A stretch of DNA of 64,000 nt from NCBI GenBank assembly GCA_030278955.1, contig JAOANR010000011.1:50874802-50938801 (forward strand). The letters are read 5' to 3'. Below, one piece after another: positions 22,882-36,616 of this stretch. The position numbers were made by a program, and so were the translations under genes. Positions within the stretch are counted from its first letter, which is position 1. Each line of letters starts with the position of its first letter. The notes under the pieces were generated by a model. The model worked only from the letters and a program-made list of their open reading frames with translations, had not been told where the DNA came from and did not search any database. This DNA comes from Hygrophila difformis. Lineage: Eukaryota > Streptophyta > Magnoliopsida > Lamiales > Acanthaceae.

Positions 22882-23471
22882 GAAACAGGTACAGCCGTAC
22901 GGTGGTACACGCCACCAGTAGTACTGGTGGAGGAGGTTTGAATCGACAGCGGGCTGGGGATATAGAACATACATTTCCTAAGTAGCAGAAATATATATAC
23001 TCTATAGAGCCCTACAGACTACAATACTACTCTGCCTGCTTGAGAGTTGAGAGTTGAGAGTTTCTCAGTCACTGCCACGCCAAAGAGTAAATGAGTTGTT
23101 GTCCAACTGTGTGATAATTGTATAAAAGGAACGACAGTTGGACTATTTTTTTATTATTTCTATTTCCTTGATGAGTTGTTCTTAATTAGTACTATTCATG
23201 GGTCCATGCTATTGCTACAATCTACATACCTTGTTAATATTCATTACCTTTGTTATTGTTGTTATTACTGTTACAATAACCGATATTATAAGTACTTTGT
23301 TTGTGCTTGAAATTTGGATCTGAACTGTATTATCGTATGGGGAATGGGGCTTATAGGTCAGTACGCACTGTGACAGTTTGATTACAACTGCATATTAGAC
23401 CAATGAAATGAGCCGAGCCAAGCGTATTGTTTTTGTTTTTCACAGTATTGTTTTACCTCAGTTGGAGTTCT
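22882..23471 (+). other. 3' UTR and downstream DNA of the kinase gene
   Basis: Non-coding. The 3' UTR probably ends within the first 300 bases, but no polyadenylation site was fixed. Confidence 0.4.
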
Positions 23472-23923
23472 TAGTGGGCGTTTGGAATGATTTTTTTTTT
23501 AGATGCTTTTGGCTTTTGCTTCTAGAAGCAAAAGCATTTTTGATGAAAAATAGTGTTGTTTTTGCTTTTAAAAAACACAAAAAGTACCTCGAAAAGCTAG
23601 AAAAGTGTTTCGGGGAGAAGCAGCCCAGTGCTTTTCCGAAAAGCAGAAGCCAAAAATACCTATTAATGTGTACAGAGTCATAAATGTCCCTACTAATTTA
23701 TTAAAATTACATTATAAATATATATTAAGTCATAATCTTTTTTGGTAATTTACACATTTCAAAAGCACTTTTCCACTTTTACACATCCAAAAACATTTTT
23801 GGAAAAAAACTGTATTTCAATCATTCAATCCAAACACAAAATTTATCTGCTTCTATTTTGACTTTCACTTCTGCTTCTGATTTTGTCTTCTGTTTTTTTC
23901 AAAAATCAATCCAAACGAGAGTC
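23472..23923. mobile_element. MITE with CGTTTGGAWTGATTTTT terminal inverted repeats
   Basis: The left end CGTTTGGAATGATTTTT is mirrored by AAAAATCAATCCAAACG at the right end. The interior is rich in AAAGCA/TGCTTTT and partly self-complementary. No clear target duplication was seen. It is probably hAT-derived. Confidence 0.5.
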
Positions 23924-24620
23924 GAATTATAAATAAGGGTAGGGACGGGTTTGACCTAATAACTTCCACCTTTGTTTATTCTTTTTATTAAGGCCAAAAA
24001 AAAAAAAAAAAAAAAAAAGGTACACCATTAGCAAAAAGTGGTGATGTACAGGAACCCAATTGTTGCCCCAGAACTTATTCGGAGTGAAGGATTTACACTT
24101 CTTAGAGCCTTCCTTTGCAAGTCAAGCAGCAACAAAATTACTTTTAAGAAAAAATTATTTTTACGAAAAGCATATGAAGTGGAAAACCCTATATGCGAAG
24201 TTGTTAATACCAAAACAAGCAAGCGCCATAATTGTTCACACTACCATCACAATTTATTACAGACATTTTGAGTTTTGATTGAGCCCAAGATGATGATGAT
24301 TCGAAATCAGAAGGCGAGGCCGAGGGATCGGATAGCAACATGATGTTTGGAGAGCAACAATCAGTGCAGCGCCAATGACATACTACAAGGTTCCCTCTCC
24401 ACTTTAATTTCTCCATCCCCCTATAGGTTGCACCAAAGGTCATTTAGAATAGAAACCTTTTCCGGCACTGGGGTTCCAAGAGTAGGCGAGTAGCATATTA
24501 TTGAACACCTGATATGAGCCACAATTAGTACCCACACTCCTCCAATTAAAGATTATTTGCCCACACAACACTACTAGATGAAGATCTACACAAGTATTCA
24601 GATCAGCCTTACACATTTTA
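23924..24620. other. Unassigned intergenic DNA with a 23-bp poly(A) tract
   Basis: Contains A23 at 23996-24018. An open stretch on minus at 24204-24443 has no recognised similarity and no splice support, so it is not called a gene. Confidence 0.4.
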
Positions 24621-26490
24621 TGAGTTTAATATTAAAATATGATACTACAAGGGCCTATATTTGATTTTAGGCCACTACAAATACCAATTATAAAAATAGA
24701 CCACAACAAGGATAGTATATTGTATAAATAGGCCAATTGAATTTTGAACATATTTTTTTAACCCCATAAACTTTTTGTTTCTTTTATTTTTACCCCAAAC
24801 TTTTAAAATTTTTAAGTTATCATTAATAAATCAGTCAAATATCCTATTTCTAATATATTTCATTTTTGAATATATTTTTTATTTTTATATTTATATTTTA
24901 ATTTATTTAAGTTTTTAAATTATATAATTATATAACTTAATACTTTTTTATTCAAATTAATATAAATGAATCTCATTTTTCAAATGTATTTTTTCTATTT
25001 AACTTAAAAACATAGTTAAGTTAAATATATTAAAATTTTATTCAAAAATTTTATTTTTCTTAAATGATTTAAATTTCTTAAATCTTATTTCATCCTAAAA
25101 AAATCAATTTTATTAGTATTTTATGTCAACATTTTTATTTTCAAAATATTTTCTTTTACTTTATTTTGATTTTATATTATGTTATAGTTATTTTATATAA
25201 ATTTATTTTATTAAATATAATCATATTTTAATATTAACCTATATATCATTTTAATTTAGAAAATATAAATTATTTTATTTTATTTTATTTTATTATATTA
25301 TATTGATGGAATAAATATTAAATTAAATTATCAAAATAAATATAGAATTTAAGTAAAATAATATAAAAATATAAAATATAATGTTGTATAGAAAATTTAA
25401 AAATGAAAGCAAAAAAAATTAATGCAATACTTTTAGTATTTTTAAATAAAACTCAATTTTCTAGTATCCCTAAATAGAAAATAAAATTTTTAATTATTTA
25501 AAAAAAATAAATTTTAAATAAATTAAAATATAATGATAAAAATGAATAAAATTTAATAGGTAATGAAAATAAATTAAGATATGTGATTTGATTGATTTAT
25601 TAATAATAAATTGAAATTAAAAATGTTTGGGGGTCAAAAGGAGAGAGTAAAAGCTTATGGGTTAAAAAAATATATTCAAAATTCAATTGGCCTATTTTTA
25701 TAACATATTGCCCTTGTTGTGACCTATTTTTATAATTGGTACTTAGTGGCCTGAAATCAAACATAGACCCTTGTAGTAGTGGCATATTTTTAGGGGTGAA
25801 AACGGGACGGATACGGGCGGATAGTACTCGTCCCGTATCCTATCCCATATTTTTTTGTCGAATATGGAATGGATACGAATAGGCCGGATACAAATACGAA
25901 TTCGAATATTTCGGGAAACGGATACGAGACGGATTCGGATTTTAACTCGGATAATCTTATAATTACTAAAATTAAATTTTTTTATAATTTTTTAAGTGAA
26001 ATCGGAATATACTACTATGTAAGCTAAACTAAATTTTTAAATTTTCCAAGATCATTAGTTATTTCGTTCAAAACATCTAAACAACATCACTACAAGATGT
26101 TATATACTACAGTTTTGATGCAAAGAACCTAATGATGTAGTCGAGTTGATTGATATGATTTGATTTAATAAATTACATATGGCCTTCAAGCTTTTGATTA
26201 TATTTATACATATAGTATTACTTATTTATTTTATAGTTAATATAATATATTATATTATATTTATATAAATACATATAACTTTTCGGATATTCGGATAGAA
26301 AATACGGATAATATCCGCATTATATTCGGATTTTTCGGATACAGACGGATATTTACAATCCCATATCCTATCCCGTATCCGCCGGATATAAAAATTCGAA
26401 TTCGGATTCGAATATAATCGAATACGGCGTCGGATCGGGCGGATATTATCCGCCCCACTTTCACCCCTACATATTTTAATATTAAACTCA
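24621..26490. mobile_element. Long-TIR, Mutator-like MITE (1.18 kb without its insertion)
   Basis: Left arm 24621-24800 and right arm 25625-25790 plus 26470-26490 are inverted copies of about 180 bp. They begin TGAGTTTAATATT and include CTACAAGGG, TACCAATTATAAAAATAG and GGCCAATTGAATTTTGAA. The interior is very AT-rich with no ORF. Long TIRs suggest a Mutator-like element, but a 9-bp target duplication is only weakly matched (6 of 9). The right arm is split by a hAT MITE at 25791-26469. Confidence 0.7.
25791..26469. mobile_element. hAT MITE with perfect 8-bp target duplication
   Basis: TIRs are TAGGGGTGAAAACGGGACGG and, at the other end, TAGGGGTGAAAGTGGGGCGG. The flanks are identical, CATATTTT (25783-25790 and 26470-26477). 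The 679-bp interior holds many CGGATA/TATCCG motifs near both ends and no ORF of note. It sits inside the right inverted repeat of the Mutator-like element. Confidence 0.9.
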
Positions 26491-27253
26491 CATATTATTG
26501 TTGAGGTAAATGTGTGGTTGCGTGTCGTGTGGGTATTAGTATATTCCAATCCCAACATCCATCCCTACAGACATCCTTAAGCTGAATGTCGTCGACGTCA
26601 CTATAATCCACGCCTCCAGATATCATAACACAAGGACAAAGCTCCGCGTTCCCAATTCTCATGAAAAGCCTATACCCTAAACTTGTTTTTTATTTAGATA
26701 ACACTAGTCAGCATTACCATTTACCTACTGTGGGAAATTTGAACTAATGATGCAAGGATTCTAGACGAATGCATCCATTGACAGATGATGCAATCAGTCT
26801 AGACAAAATTGCAACCGAGGAATCCGACTATATGCACTAGCTGAACTTTCATCGTGGATATCTTTGAAGGGCAGCACAACCTCGGGTTGGTTTGGCTTGG
26901 ATCACTAGAAGTTCAAGAGGAAGGTTTTGAGTCGTTGCAGCAGAGCCAAACACACGCAAGCATGCTATAGAAATAGAACACGCCATGCACAAACACACAA
27001 TACACTTTATTCCTGAATCCCCAGCACTGCCATCCCATTCATTTAACTACAACTACCCCACGCTTTGATACAAATGAACAAATATCAACTATACCATAAA
27101 TTATCAAAATAGCATAAACAACCAACACAGCCTCACTAAAAAGTTTCACATTAAGGTCTTCACGCCAAGACAAGTATGGAGAAAGCCAGCATCTGACTGT
27201 GAGAAGCAACGAAATCTGCCCATTACACGCGTTAAATATATTCAATGGATAAA
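26491..27253. other. Intergenic DNA and 3' UTR side of the DUF3754 gene
   Basis: No gene recognised. The last ~250 bases probably include the 3' UTR of the minus-strand gene that ends at 27254. Confidence 0.45.
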
Positions 27254-30200
27254 TCAACTAGTAGTAGAGCCAGATCCTGAACCCGAGCCTTGTTTAGCTT
27301 TCAGGACAAGTTCTTCGGTAGTCGTGCCTATGATCTCATTAGCACGTTTTAGGCCAACACAGTAATACCTTCCAATTGTATCCTAATATCAAGAATTAAA
27401 AACAAGTGAATTAGAAACAAGTAGGTTCCACAATAATGTAGTTATAAGCTATTTTTGGTCGAGGACTCGAGAGTATAAAGAAATACCCCCCCTAACAAGA
27501 TCTAAAGAGAACACAAACTATCCAATGTATGTGATGACATATTCAAACATCCCACACCAACCTTCCCGTACTCATAAAAATTACACAATACTTCTATGTG
27601 AAAACAAAACGTGTGTTTCACTGGGATGTTCTCAAAAGCGGAGTACAAAAATCACCACACCCACACATAAAAGAGCCCAATTCCATCAAACAAAAGACCG
27701 TCATTTGTAAAAGTGGCAATGCTACATCAATAAAGTACCACATCATTAAAGAAAGTTCAATACAAACTACAAAGCCTACAATTCTGAATTAACCTCTAAA
27801 TCCGAATACATTATTGTGGAAGTGCGAGAGGTGGAAACTTGAATTCAATTTGAAGAATTCGTAAGTAGGACTCATAATCAAATGATATACTCCCTCAGTC
27901 AGTCCCACTCCACTTACAAGTTACAAAACTTTCCTTTCTGGGCTGTCCTACTCCACTTGCAACATTTCCATAAATACTAATACTAATAATCATAAAGTTT
28001 AAACTTTAAACCCATTATAATCAATAAATTCAAAATCACTATGTCTCCCTCCTCAATAAATCTCAACACACGATAATCGTATCACATCAATAAATAATTC
28101 ATTAAAAATTCCAAACTCTATCTCCTCACTAAATCTCAAATCTCAACCATCACATCAATAAATAATCAATTAAAAGTTCAAACTTACTACCATTCAAATC
28201 AAACTAATTCATAATTTACCTCCATCTTAAATACTAATATATCCCACCTTAATTCTTCTGCCCAACACAAATGTTGCAAGTTGCCCAGCACAGAGTAAGT
28301 AGTTAATGGATTACACATAAAAAATTAAAACAAGCAGAACTGTACTCACCCGACACACAATGCCTAATTTCTCCAATTTGTGCACTGCATCATCAACATC
28401 AAAATTACAGTGTTCGCCAAATTCTTCAAGTATCAGCTCTTCACAATGCCGGTCAAGATCCTATTATACATCATCAGAATGTCAGACTGAAACTGTATAA
28501 GCACAGATTCAACACTCAGAATTAGTCAAAAAAAAAAAAAGTAGAATACAATCCAAAGAGGCCACCAGCTTTATGTACCTCCAAAGTAGCTTTCCCTTGT
28601 TCCATCAATATGAAAAATGAAATAACTACCTCCTTTACCTGCAGATTTTGCATGAAAATCAAACAGTGTCCATAGCATTAGTCAAAAATTGTAATTCAGA
28701 CTAAAACACCTGGAAGCTCCAAACATTCAAGTTTTGAATTCAGCTTCTAGATGTGTCCATCTAAACATGCTCAGACAGAAACTAAATAAATTTCCGAAGT
28801 AGCGCCCAGCTCATTAATGCATTGAAGTGGTTGTTTGTCATTATTATTTTTATAGAAGGGGCAGATGTACATATTCAGCCATAGGTAGATTTATAATGAT
28901 TATTATAGTGTGACATTGGACCATTAAAAGGGACACGTGTGGCACTGAAGCTAAGTATCCATCTTACTTCTTGCTGAATTACATCATCGCACAAGTGAAG
29001 AAGAGTACCCCTTCCACTATCCAATTGCTTGTCGTACATTGACTGTGTGATTAGGTTCTGGTATGTGGCCATATTTTGTTGAAACCTGGTTGTTAAACAT
29101 ACATCAGTGTTTCATATGAATGGACTAAGTAGACTTCAATATCAATCCTCAAAAGAAAATATATTTGTGTGTGCGTGTGTACATGGATACACATGAAATT
29201 CCATAATTAGCATCAGCATTATATCCAGCATGAATTGTCTATGCATCATGAGAATTATCACTATCCTGCCTGTTAGTAATGGGAATAGAGTTGAGACTCC
29301 TCCAGCTCCTAATCCACTCCAACTCAAGTCACATATCAGAGAGTTTGGCTAGCTACTCAAGCAAATGCCAGCAATTATGCAGGCTATTCAAGAATAGCAC
29401 CACAAGAAAATCCTTTTAGCATATAGACCCTCGTGAACTGTCATACATGCAGTGACATCAACACCTATTCTTTCCAAACAACCACTGATATTTGAATCAT
29501 TCGACCAAGTTGATATGAATATATCAGTTACAGTACGAGAATTCAGTACCTTAAGAAGTTTCAGGATTAGATTTATAGAAGCATAAAAAAGTTTCATAGG
29601 AAGAAATACTTAACGTGAAGTAAATCTTAGCACAATAACCAATCACAGTTGAAAGTATTGCAAACATGACCCAGAGATCAGCTTTTGGCATTTCAACAGA
29701 CCCTATAACAGCAACCTGAACGAACCCACAGAACAAATTTATGTCACAATTCTGGTTACCGAAAAAAAAAAGAATCAACTAAAGATATATAGTAAGAAAA
29801 AGATGACCAACCAGTCCCACTATTGCAGATACAAGAAATTTAACCCAGTCCATTGGTGTTAAACTTGGATTTTTCTTTTCTGGCTGTCAGAAAAAATGGA
29901 AGATTGAAAGTTGATTAATACCTACAAGAAAGCAAGCTTTGCAAAAGAGAGATCAAAAGAAAAAAGAAAATGATCACTACAAAGATAATGGAAACCTACA
30001 AGGACAATTTCCATATCAGCCATAGGGATGTTTCTGAAATGTTTCACATATATACCCCTTTCTACTTTTGTTCGAGAACTTGATCTCCTGCATGCCGAAA
30101 TTGTCCATTACTCCTTAATGAGGCTTAAACAAGACGAAATTAAATTTTGAATGCTATAAAAGTTATAAAGCATGATGGATTGGCCAATGAATTTATCTCA

Positions 30201-33200
30201 TAAGCCCCAAACTGGTTCAAATATTCTAAGCAACATATAGAATTGTAAAGTTATATTCCCTGCCATATCATAAAATGCAAAGTGACAGTGTTTAGCTTGA
30301 AATTACTAGGTAGTAAATTCCTCAAATCCATCAAGAGATATGAATAGCACCAACTTCAGTGAAAAAGATGGGAAGGCAACTAACTTTAAAACGAAGAGTA
30401 ACAATTAGGGGTGGTTCATAAGCTTGATGAAGTCTAAAATTTGAAGCCTGAATAATTGAATGTTGAGTTTGTTAATTTTTTTTAGACATGGGTTTAGTTT
30501 ATTTTGCACCACTAAAAGATTAGGTTTGGGTCCTTGTCGATTGCCACTTATTTCTAATTATGTCTTATACGTATAATCAATATTCACCTAATCCAGGGAG
30601 GTACTCTTTTACTTTGAATGATAGGATTGGTTTTGAAACAAGTAGCATTAGACTTATCAATGCTAACACCCTGTACTAATGAACATGGCCTTAGTATTAG
30701 ATTTTCATTATCAAAACAGACTTAAAGAGTTTCACATTTAGGCCACTAAATTTAAGTATCACCAACAGTGGCCTAAAGCCACCAGCCTTGACTTTGCAGC
30801 ATGCAAATATATAAATATAGCAGAAAATTTGCAGAGAAGAGCCAAATGAATGGATACCTGTAGACAACAATGATCCTATCAAAAGTGGGTTCTTGTATTG
30901 TAATGCTACTCAATAATTTGCGGAAACTGAAGCAGAACAAATCAAAATATGTTAATAAGATATTCGGCAAGACCATAAATCATTACTATAACATCCAAAG
31001 ATACAGAGACTTCAAAAAAAACATATTGGATGTTCTAACAATACATGTGCTTACTATCAGCTTCACAATTGCAAAAACTATGGAAAAAAAATTCAGGGCC
31101 ATGGGCAGGGATTAAGCCAAGATTCTTAATTTGTGGTGTCAACTTAAATTTGAATCGTAGTACCACCGGGAAAAAGAAAAGAAAAGAAAAAAAAAAAAAA
31201 GTGTACAGAGCACATTGAGGCGAACATTAATAATCAAAATAGATGATGAGACTAAAACTTGTGCAAAAAAAACAACACACTATATAATAGTTCAACAGTA
31301 AAATAAAAGAACAGAGCGGAATAGAAGCAAGAACAAAGAAAAGGGAAACGGATGAATGAATGAAATGAAGAATGGTGCAAAACGGGACAGGAGGCAAGAT
31401 TTTTTCTTGTTTTGGTTACACAAGCCGAAGTCCTTTTGTTTAATGGATTGGTGGGAGCCATGTCAGACAAATTATAAAAGGGCCGATAGGAATTCAAACC
31501 CCCACCCTCAAAGTTGAGAGTTAAAAAATAGACCAAAGTACCAAACCCCAATCTGTATGAATTTTTCTTGTAAGTGAATATAACTCCTTTAAATTTTTAA
31601 AATTTTAGTGGTGTCATTAGACTCCATTGGAGTTAAAGTGGCAAACCTGCCTATAGGGAGAACAATCTTTTCATGAAATTGTTTCGTTATATATAATAAA
31701 GCAAATATCTTTATATTTTAAAATAAATAAAAGCCTGCTTGTCCACATAAAAAGGTGTAAAGTTCTGTAGCCAATTATGCTCTGAAGAATGCCATTCACA
31801 GCACAGATGATCTTGATTTTGACCGGAGCAGTTAAACAACCAAATTGTTCAATTGTTTGGTTATGTTTGACTTATTCATTTTTTCGAGAAAGGTTTGTTC
31901 AAAATATGAACAAACTAAAAAGAAACAAATAACTATGTTTGAAAGATAAACAAACGACCATGAACATATTCATGAACTGTAATTAATACTAACAAATAAT
32001 GGATATTATACTAATTGTGTGTGTGAGTATTATGAATGATACATATCAGTTAAAGAAGAAATTACTAATAAACAATTTTATAAGTAAATAAAATAAATAA
32101 ATATAGGGCTAGTGAAATTGGGAAGTCCTGACCAAATCTAAGAAAAAGTCACATAGGCCTGTGGAGATCTTTTTGCAAGAATTACTAGTGATAATCTGTT
32201 AAATGGATGATGATTTCTGTTGTAAACTTGTTCTGAAACTTTGATGAAACATAGTACCATTTTTGTTGTTTTGGTTCTAGCTTGTGATGTGCAGTTTAGA
32301 TGGTGGATTATTTAGTATATAGAAGTATGTGTATATATATATACACAGACACAAACTTTTATCAACTTTTTCTAAAAACAGCATGCAATATACTTCCTTC
32401 GTTCCTTTTTAATTGCCACGGACCCACATTTCACGCAATACAATACACATTTTTAATTCTTAATAACTCAAATTGTATACAAGTAAAAATTATGAGAATT
32501 TGATATTCTAAATCTATGCGATTAGACGAAACCACCAAAATCTCACGTGACTACATTTTATCTTATATAATTGTATTAAAAAGTCGAATCAAAGTTACTC
32601 AATGAACAGTGACAAAACTCCATCTGTGTCAATAAATAAGGAACGGAGGAAGTATATTTTACATATTTATATAGACAGGTCTATATAGTACTCCCTCCAT
32701 CCCATTACAGATGTCTTGTTACCGTTGGGCACGGGAATTAAGGTAGAGTTGATTTGTGAGTATATGATGGGGTCCACATAGTTGTTAAGGGGGAAAATTA
32801 TTTCCATTTATATAAAGAAGACATTTGTAATGGGGCATCCAAAAATAGTAAGTAGTACATTTGTAATGGGACGGAGGGAGTATTATTTTTTAAGTATATT
32901 TAAATTTATGTCATATTGTACGAACTAGAGCTGTAAAAGAGCCGAACTATGGGTGTTTGAGCTCGGCTCGTTAAAGGTGTTTGAGCTCGGCTTATTAAGG
33001 GTTCGAGCTTCGTTCGTGTTCGTTCATTAAGGAGTTCAAGCTTAAAATTATGTTCGAGCTCGACTCGTGAAAATGTTTGTGAGCTCAAGCTCGTTTTCGA
33101 CTCGGCTCATTTAGTTCAAATAGCCAACCTACTCTTTTGTTTGGCTCAACTCGTTTAGTTCGAACTCAGTTCGTTTGAGCACGTTCGGCTCAATTAAATA

Positions 33201-36200
33201 TTTATTTGAATTTAGTCATAAAATTATTATAAAATAAATAATAAATAAAAAATTACAACTTTATAAAGTAAATAATAATTAAAAATAATAATATACAATT
33301 ACAAAAATACTTTCTTAACAAACATTTACGAACAATTTTGAACTGTTCGCGAACAAAGTCGTTCGTTAAGCAAACACAGTCGAGTTCGTGTTCGATCTCA
33401 ATTCGTTAAGCTTCACAAACGAACAATTATCGAACAAACGCGAGTCGAACTGAGCTTTGTTTATGAACTGTTTGTTTGTTTTTCAGCTCTAATTGTAAAG
33501 TAAAGAAAATCATAATTTTTAAATGACATAACTACGTCTATGAATGTTTTTATGAACATAGTGAACCGATCATGTTCCGAAAATAAATAAACGAACTTGA
33601 ACACATTCGATTAGCTTAATGAATTGAACATGAATATGATGTGTTCGGTTCAGTTCAAGTCATATGACAACTCTACTTTTAATTAATATGTAAATACTCT
33701 GGCAGAATGCACTAGGTTTCAATTCAGATATAGATTGCACATTGTTCTTGTTCAAGTAGCCAAGAAAAATAAATCTTCTTATATCATTTGGATTTGAAAG
33801 CTAAAATGCACAAATGAAATAACATATAGTTAAAGGTTTGTTAGAACCATAAATCACCAGAATACAACAAACCTCAGCTCCATATTCTCAAGACGAATGC
33901 GCTCAACATATAGTGTATCATTATCATCTTCAGAGATAATTCCGTCATCTTTCTTGGGATCCTTCTTATTCCGTGAATTTGATCTCCTCGAAAATACCTT
34001 CTGCAACCTGCAATTAGAAAAATATTGATCGATTAGTGTTCAAAATGTAAGCAAGCATGAAGCATTATACAGAAAAAGTTCACAAGTCGAATAGTGAGGA
34101 AGCTAGCAAGAGACAAAATAGATTGATGAGAAATGGCTATCATTAGATAACACAATATTGATCAGACTCATGCTACTTCTACATAATGCTACTCACCTGG
34201 TCTTTCTCAAAATCCATGCCCAGAAACGTGCAATGATCATATCCACTTTCTCCATGAAAAAGTAATCAGTGGTTTTATCGATACCAATTCCACGCCGAAA
34301 TATTATATACTACAATAGAAAGAAGAATTGAGTATGACAATTGATCCTATCTCATCCTCTAATAGATGTTGCAAAACCGTTAACAATTTCATTCAATAAA
34401 ACAAGGAGAAGTGCCTATTCTTTCACACTAATTGATACTTTGGTTCTTTGATTTTATGAGAGAAAGGAAAATAAAAATGCGAAGAAATGAAAATAATAGA
34501 ATTATTTAAGCAAGTTTGCTTGCATAGAAAATAATGAGGAAAATTGTATACTTGTTTGGTAGTTAACACTGTACAAATTAAATACTGTAAATTAAGTACA
34601 ATATACAATTTCAAGGAAATTAGCAATTAAACTTCAGAAATACTTTTAAGAGCTAACCTGATGCTGGCAAGTGTGATTCAACAATTGCGTGTTATGGTCA
34701 TATTAAGAGGGAATGTCACCTTATCATTAATTTGTGATCAAACGGTTTTGACATCTAAAATATATACAACTACACCAAAACCATCAAAAAGCTGGTCATC
34801 AAAATTTAACTAATGGAGCATACAAAATGCTGTCATTAAGAACAAACGAAGGATACCATATACGAAAGAATAAACAAAAAAAATTATGACATAATTAGCA
34901 AATCAAACAAGAAAAATATCAATCATCATCCAGATTATATTTAATCTCATCATTACATAAACCAGATTTTAATTATTAAAACAATAGATAGGATGTTCCA
35001 ACACAAGACCAATTGGCAATGAGTAGAGTTGCTCCTATCCATATAAACAAGGGGAATCCCTCTCAATGACCGATATGGGACCCTAAACACACACAACTTG
35101 AGATGATACTCCTCTCAAAATCTAATCTCACTCCCAGGATCGACAACATTACCATCACGGGTACCATCACTCTGATACCATGTTAAACAATGCAAAGGTG
35201 GTTCTAACCTAAAACCAATTGGCAATGAGTGATCTCCCAAAAGAAAAATTGGCAATGAGTGAAGTAGCTCCTACCCGGGGGAATCTCACTCAATAATCAA
35301 AGTACACTTAACGATGATAAATCAAGTATTATGCCGGTTTACGAATCTTCTTATTGTATTGCTTCCAATATTTCTATCAACTTAGGCCCACTAATAAAAA
35401 TTAATGGACCTGAATCATTTAAGAAATTGCATATGAATCATTAAACTATGAATTAAGATGAATCAAAATAATAATTAAAATTATTTTTAGAGCACTAAAA
35501 ATATATATATTGAAAGTTTTTTTTCATTCAAAAATAAGTTAAAATCAAATAAATAAATTTTGAACCCCATTATGGCCTTTGGATAGGTACATCTGGTATT
35601 TACTTATCGAAAAAATGCTTTGGTGTGTTTCGGTGATTTTTCATAAAAAGCAAAAGCTGCCCTGAAACAGTAGAAGTGCCAAAAGCACTATTTCATGGGC
35701 AACCTAGAGGTTGCTTATGACTTTTTTGTGTTCCGTTTTGAGGTCATCCAAATGGACTCTTAATCAATTAAGTCATTAAATTAAATGTTATCAAACTAAT
35801 TTAATACTCCCTCCGTCCCACTAATTCTGTCTCACTTCCCTTTTTGGTCCGTCCCATTACAATTGTCACATTCTCTTTTAGAAAATAATTATACACTTTA
35901 ATTATCAAACTCTCTCTCATCACATCACATCAATAATAAATATATTAAGATTTCAAACATACAACTATCACATCACACATATATAAATCAATTAAAAATT
36001 CAAACCCATTCATATCACATCACATAAATTCCTAATTTACCCTCACTTTAAACACTAATCTACCCCTACATTAAATACTAATCATCCCCACATAAAATAT
36101 CGTGCCTAAAAGTTTTGGGACATTATTAGCGGGACGGAGGGAGTAAATAAATGGATAATGCATTAATATTAAACATGTATTACACCAATCTAATTAGAAA

Positions 36201-36539
36201 ATTGAAATAAAGTCAAATATTCTAGAACTGTTGCGAACATTGCTATTCACCATGCAACACTAAAAATTACCACCTATGTGCTGAAGATAGATACAAAGTA
36301 CAATATACAAAGTACAAACTACTAGTATACTTGAATGTCAAAAGAAATTTAACGTGTCTCATCTGCATGACCGAGGAGTATAAACTTGTATTTGGAAGAG
36401 AATTATGATTTGATAGAAGACAATGGGAGAGAATGTAATAAATAAATAAAAGAACTGTGAGAAAGTGAGAAACACACCTAGACAAGGAACATGCATAAAA
36501 ATTCATCCAAAAAATCTTATAAACAGGATGCATATTAAC

Positions 36540-36616
<77 letters not shown>

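Noticed and set aside
24204..24443. 79-codon frame on minus upstream of the long-TIR element
   Set aside because: Ser-rich, no splice signals or recognised similarity; left unassigned.
30404..30420. TAGGGGTG-like hAT terminus
   Set aside because: No CACCCCTA partner nearby.
35575..35765. Possible MITE with CTTTGGAT / ATCCAAATGGAC ends
   Set aside because: Terminal matches are too short and no target duplication was seen.
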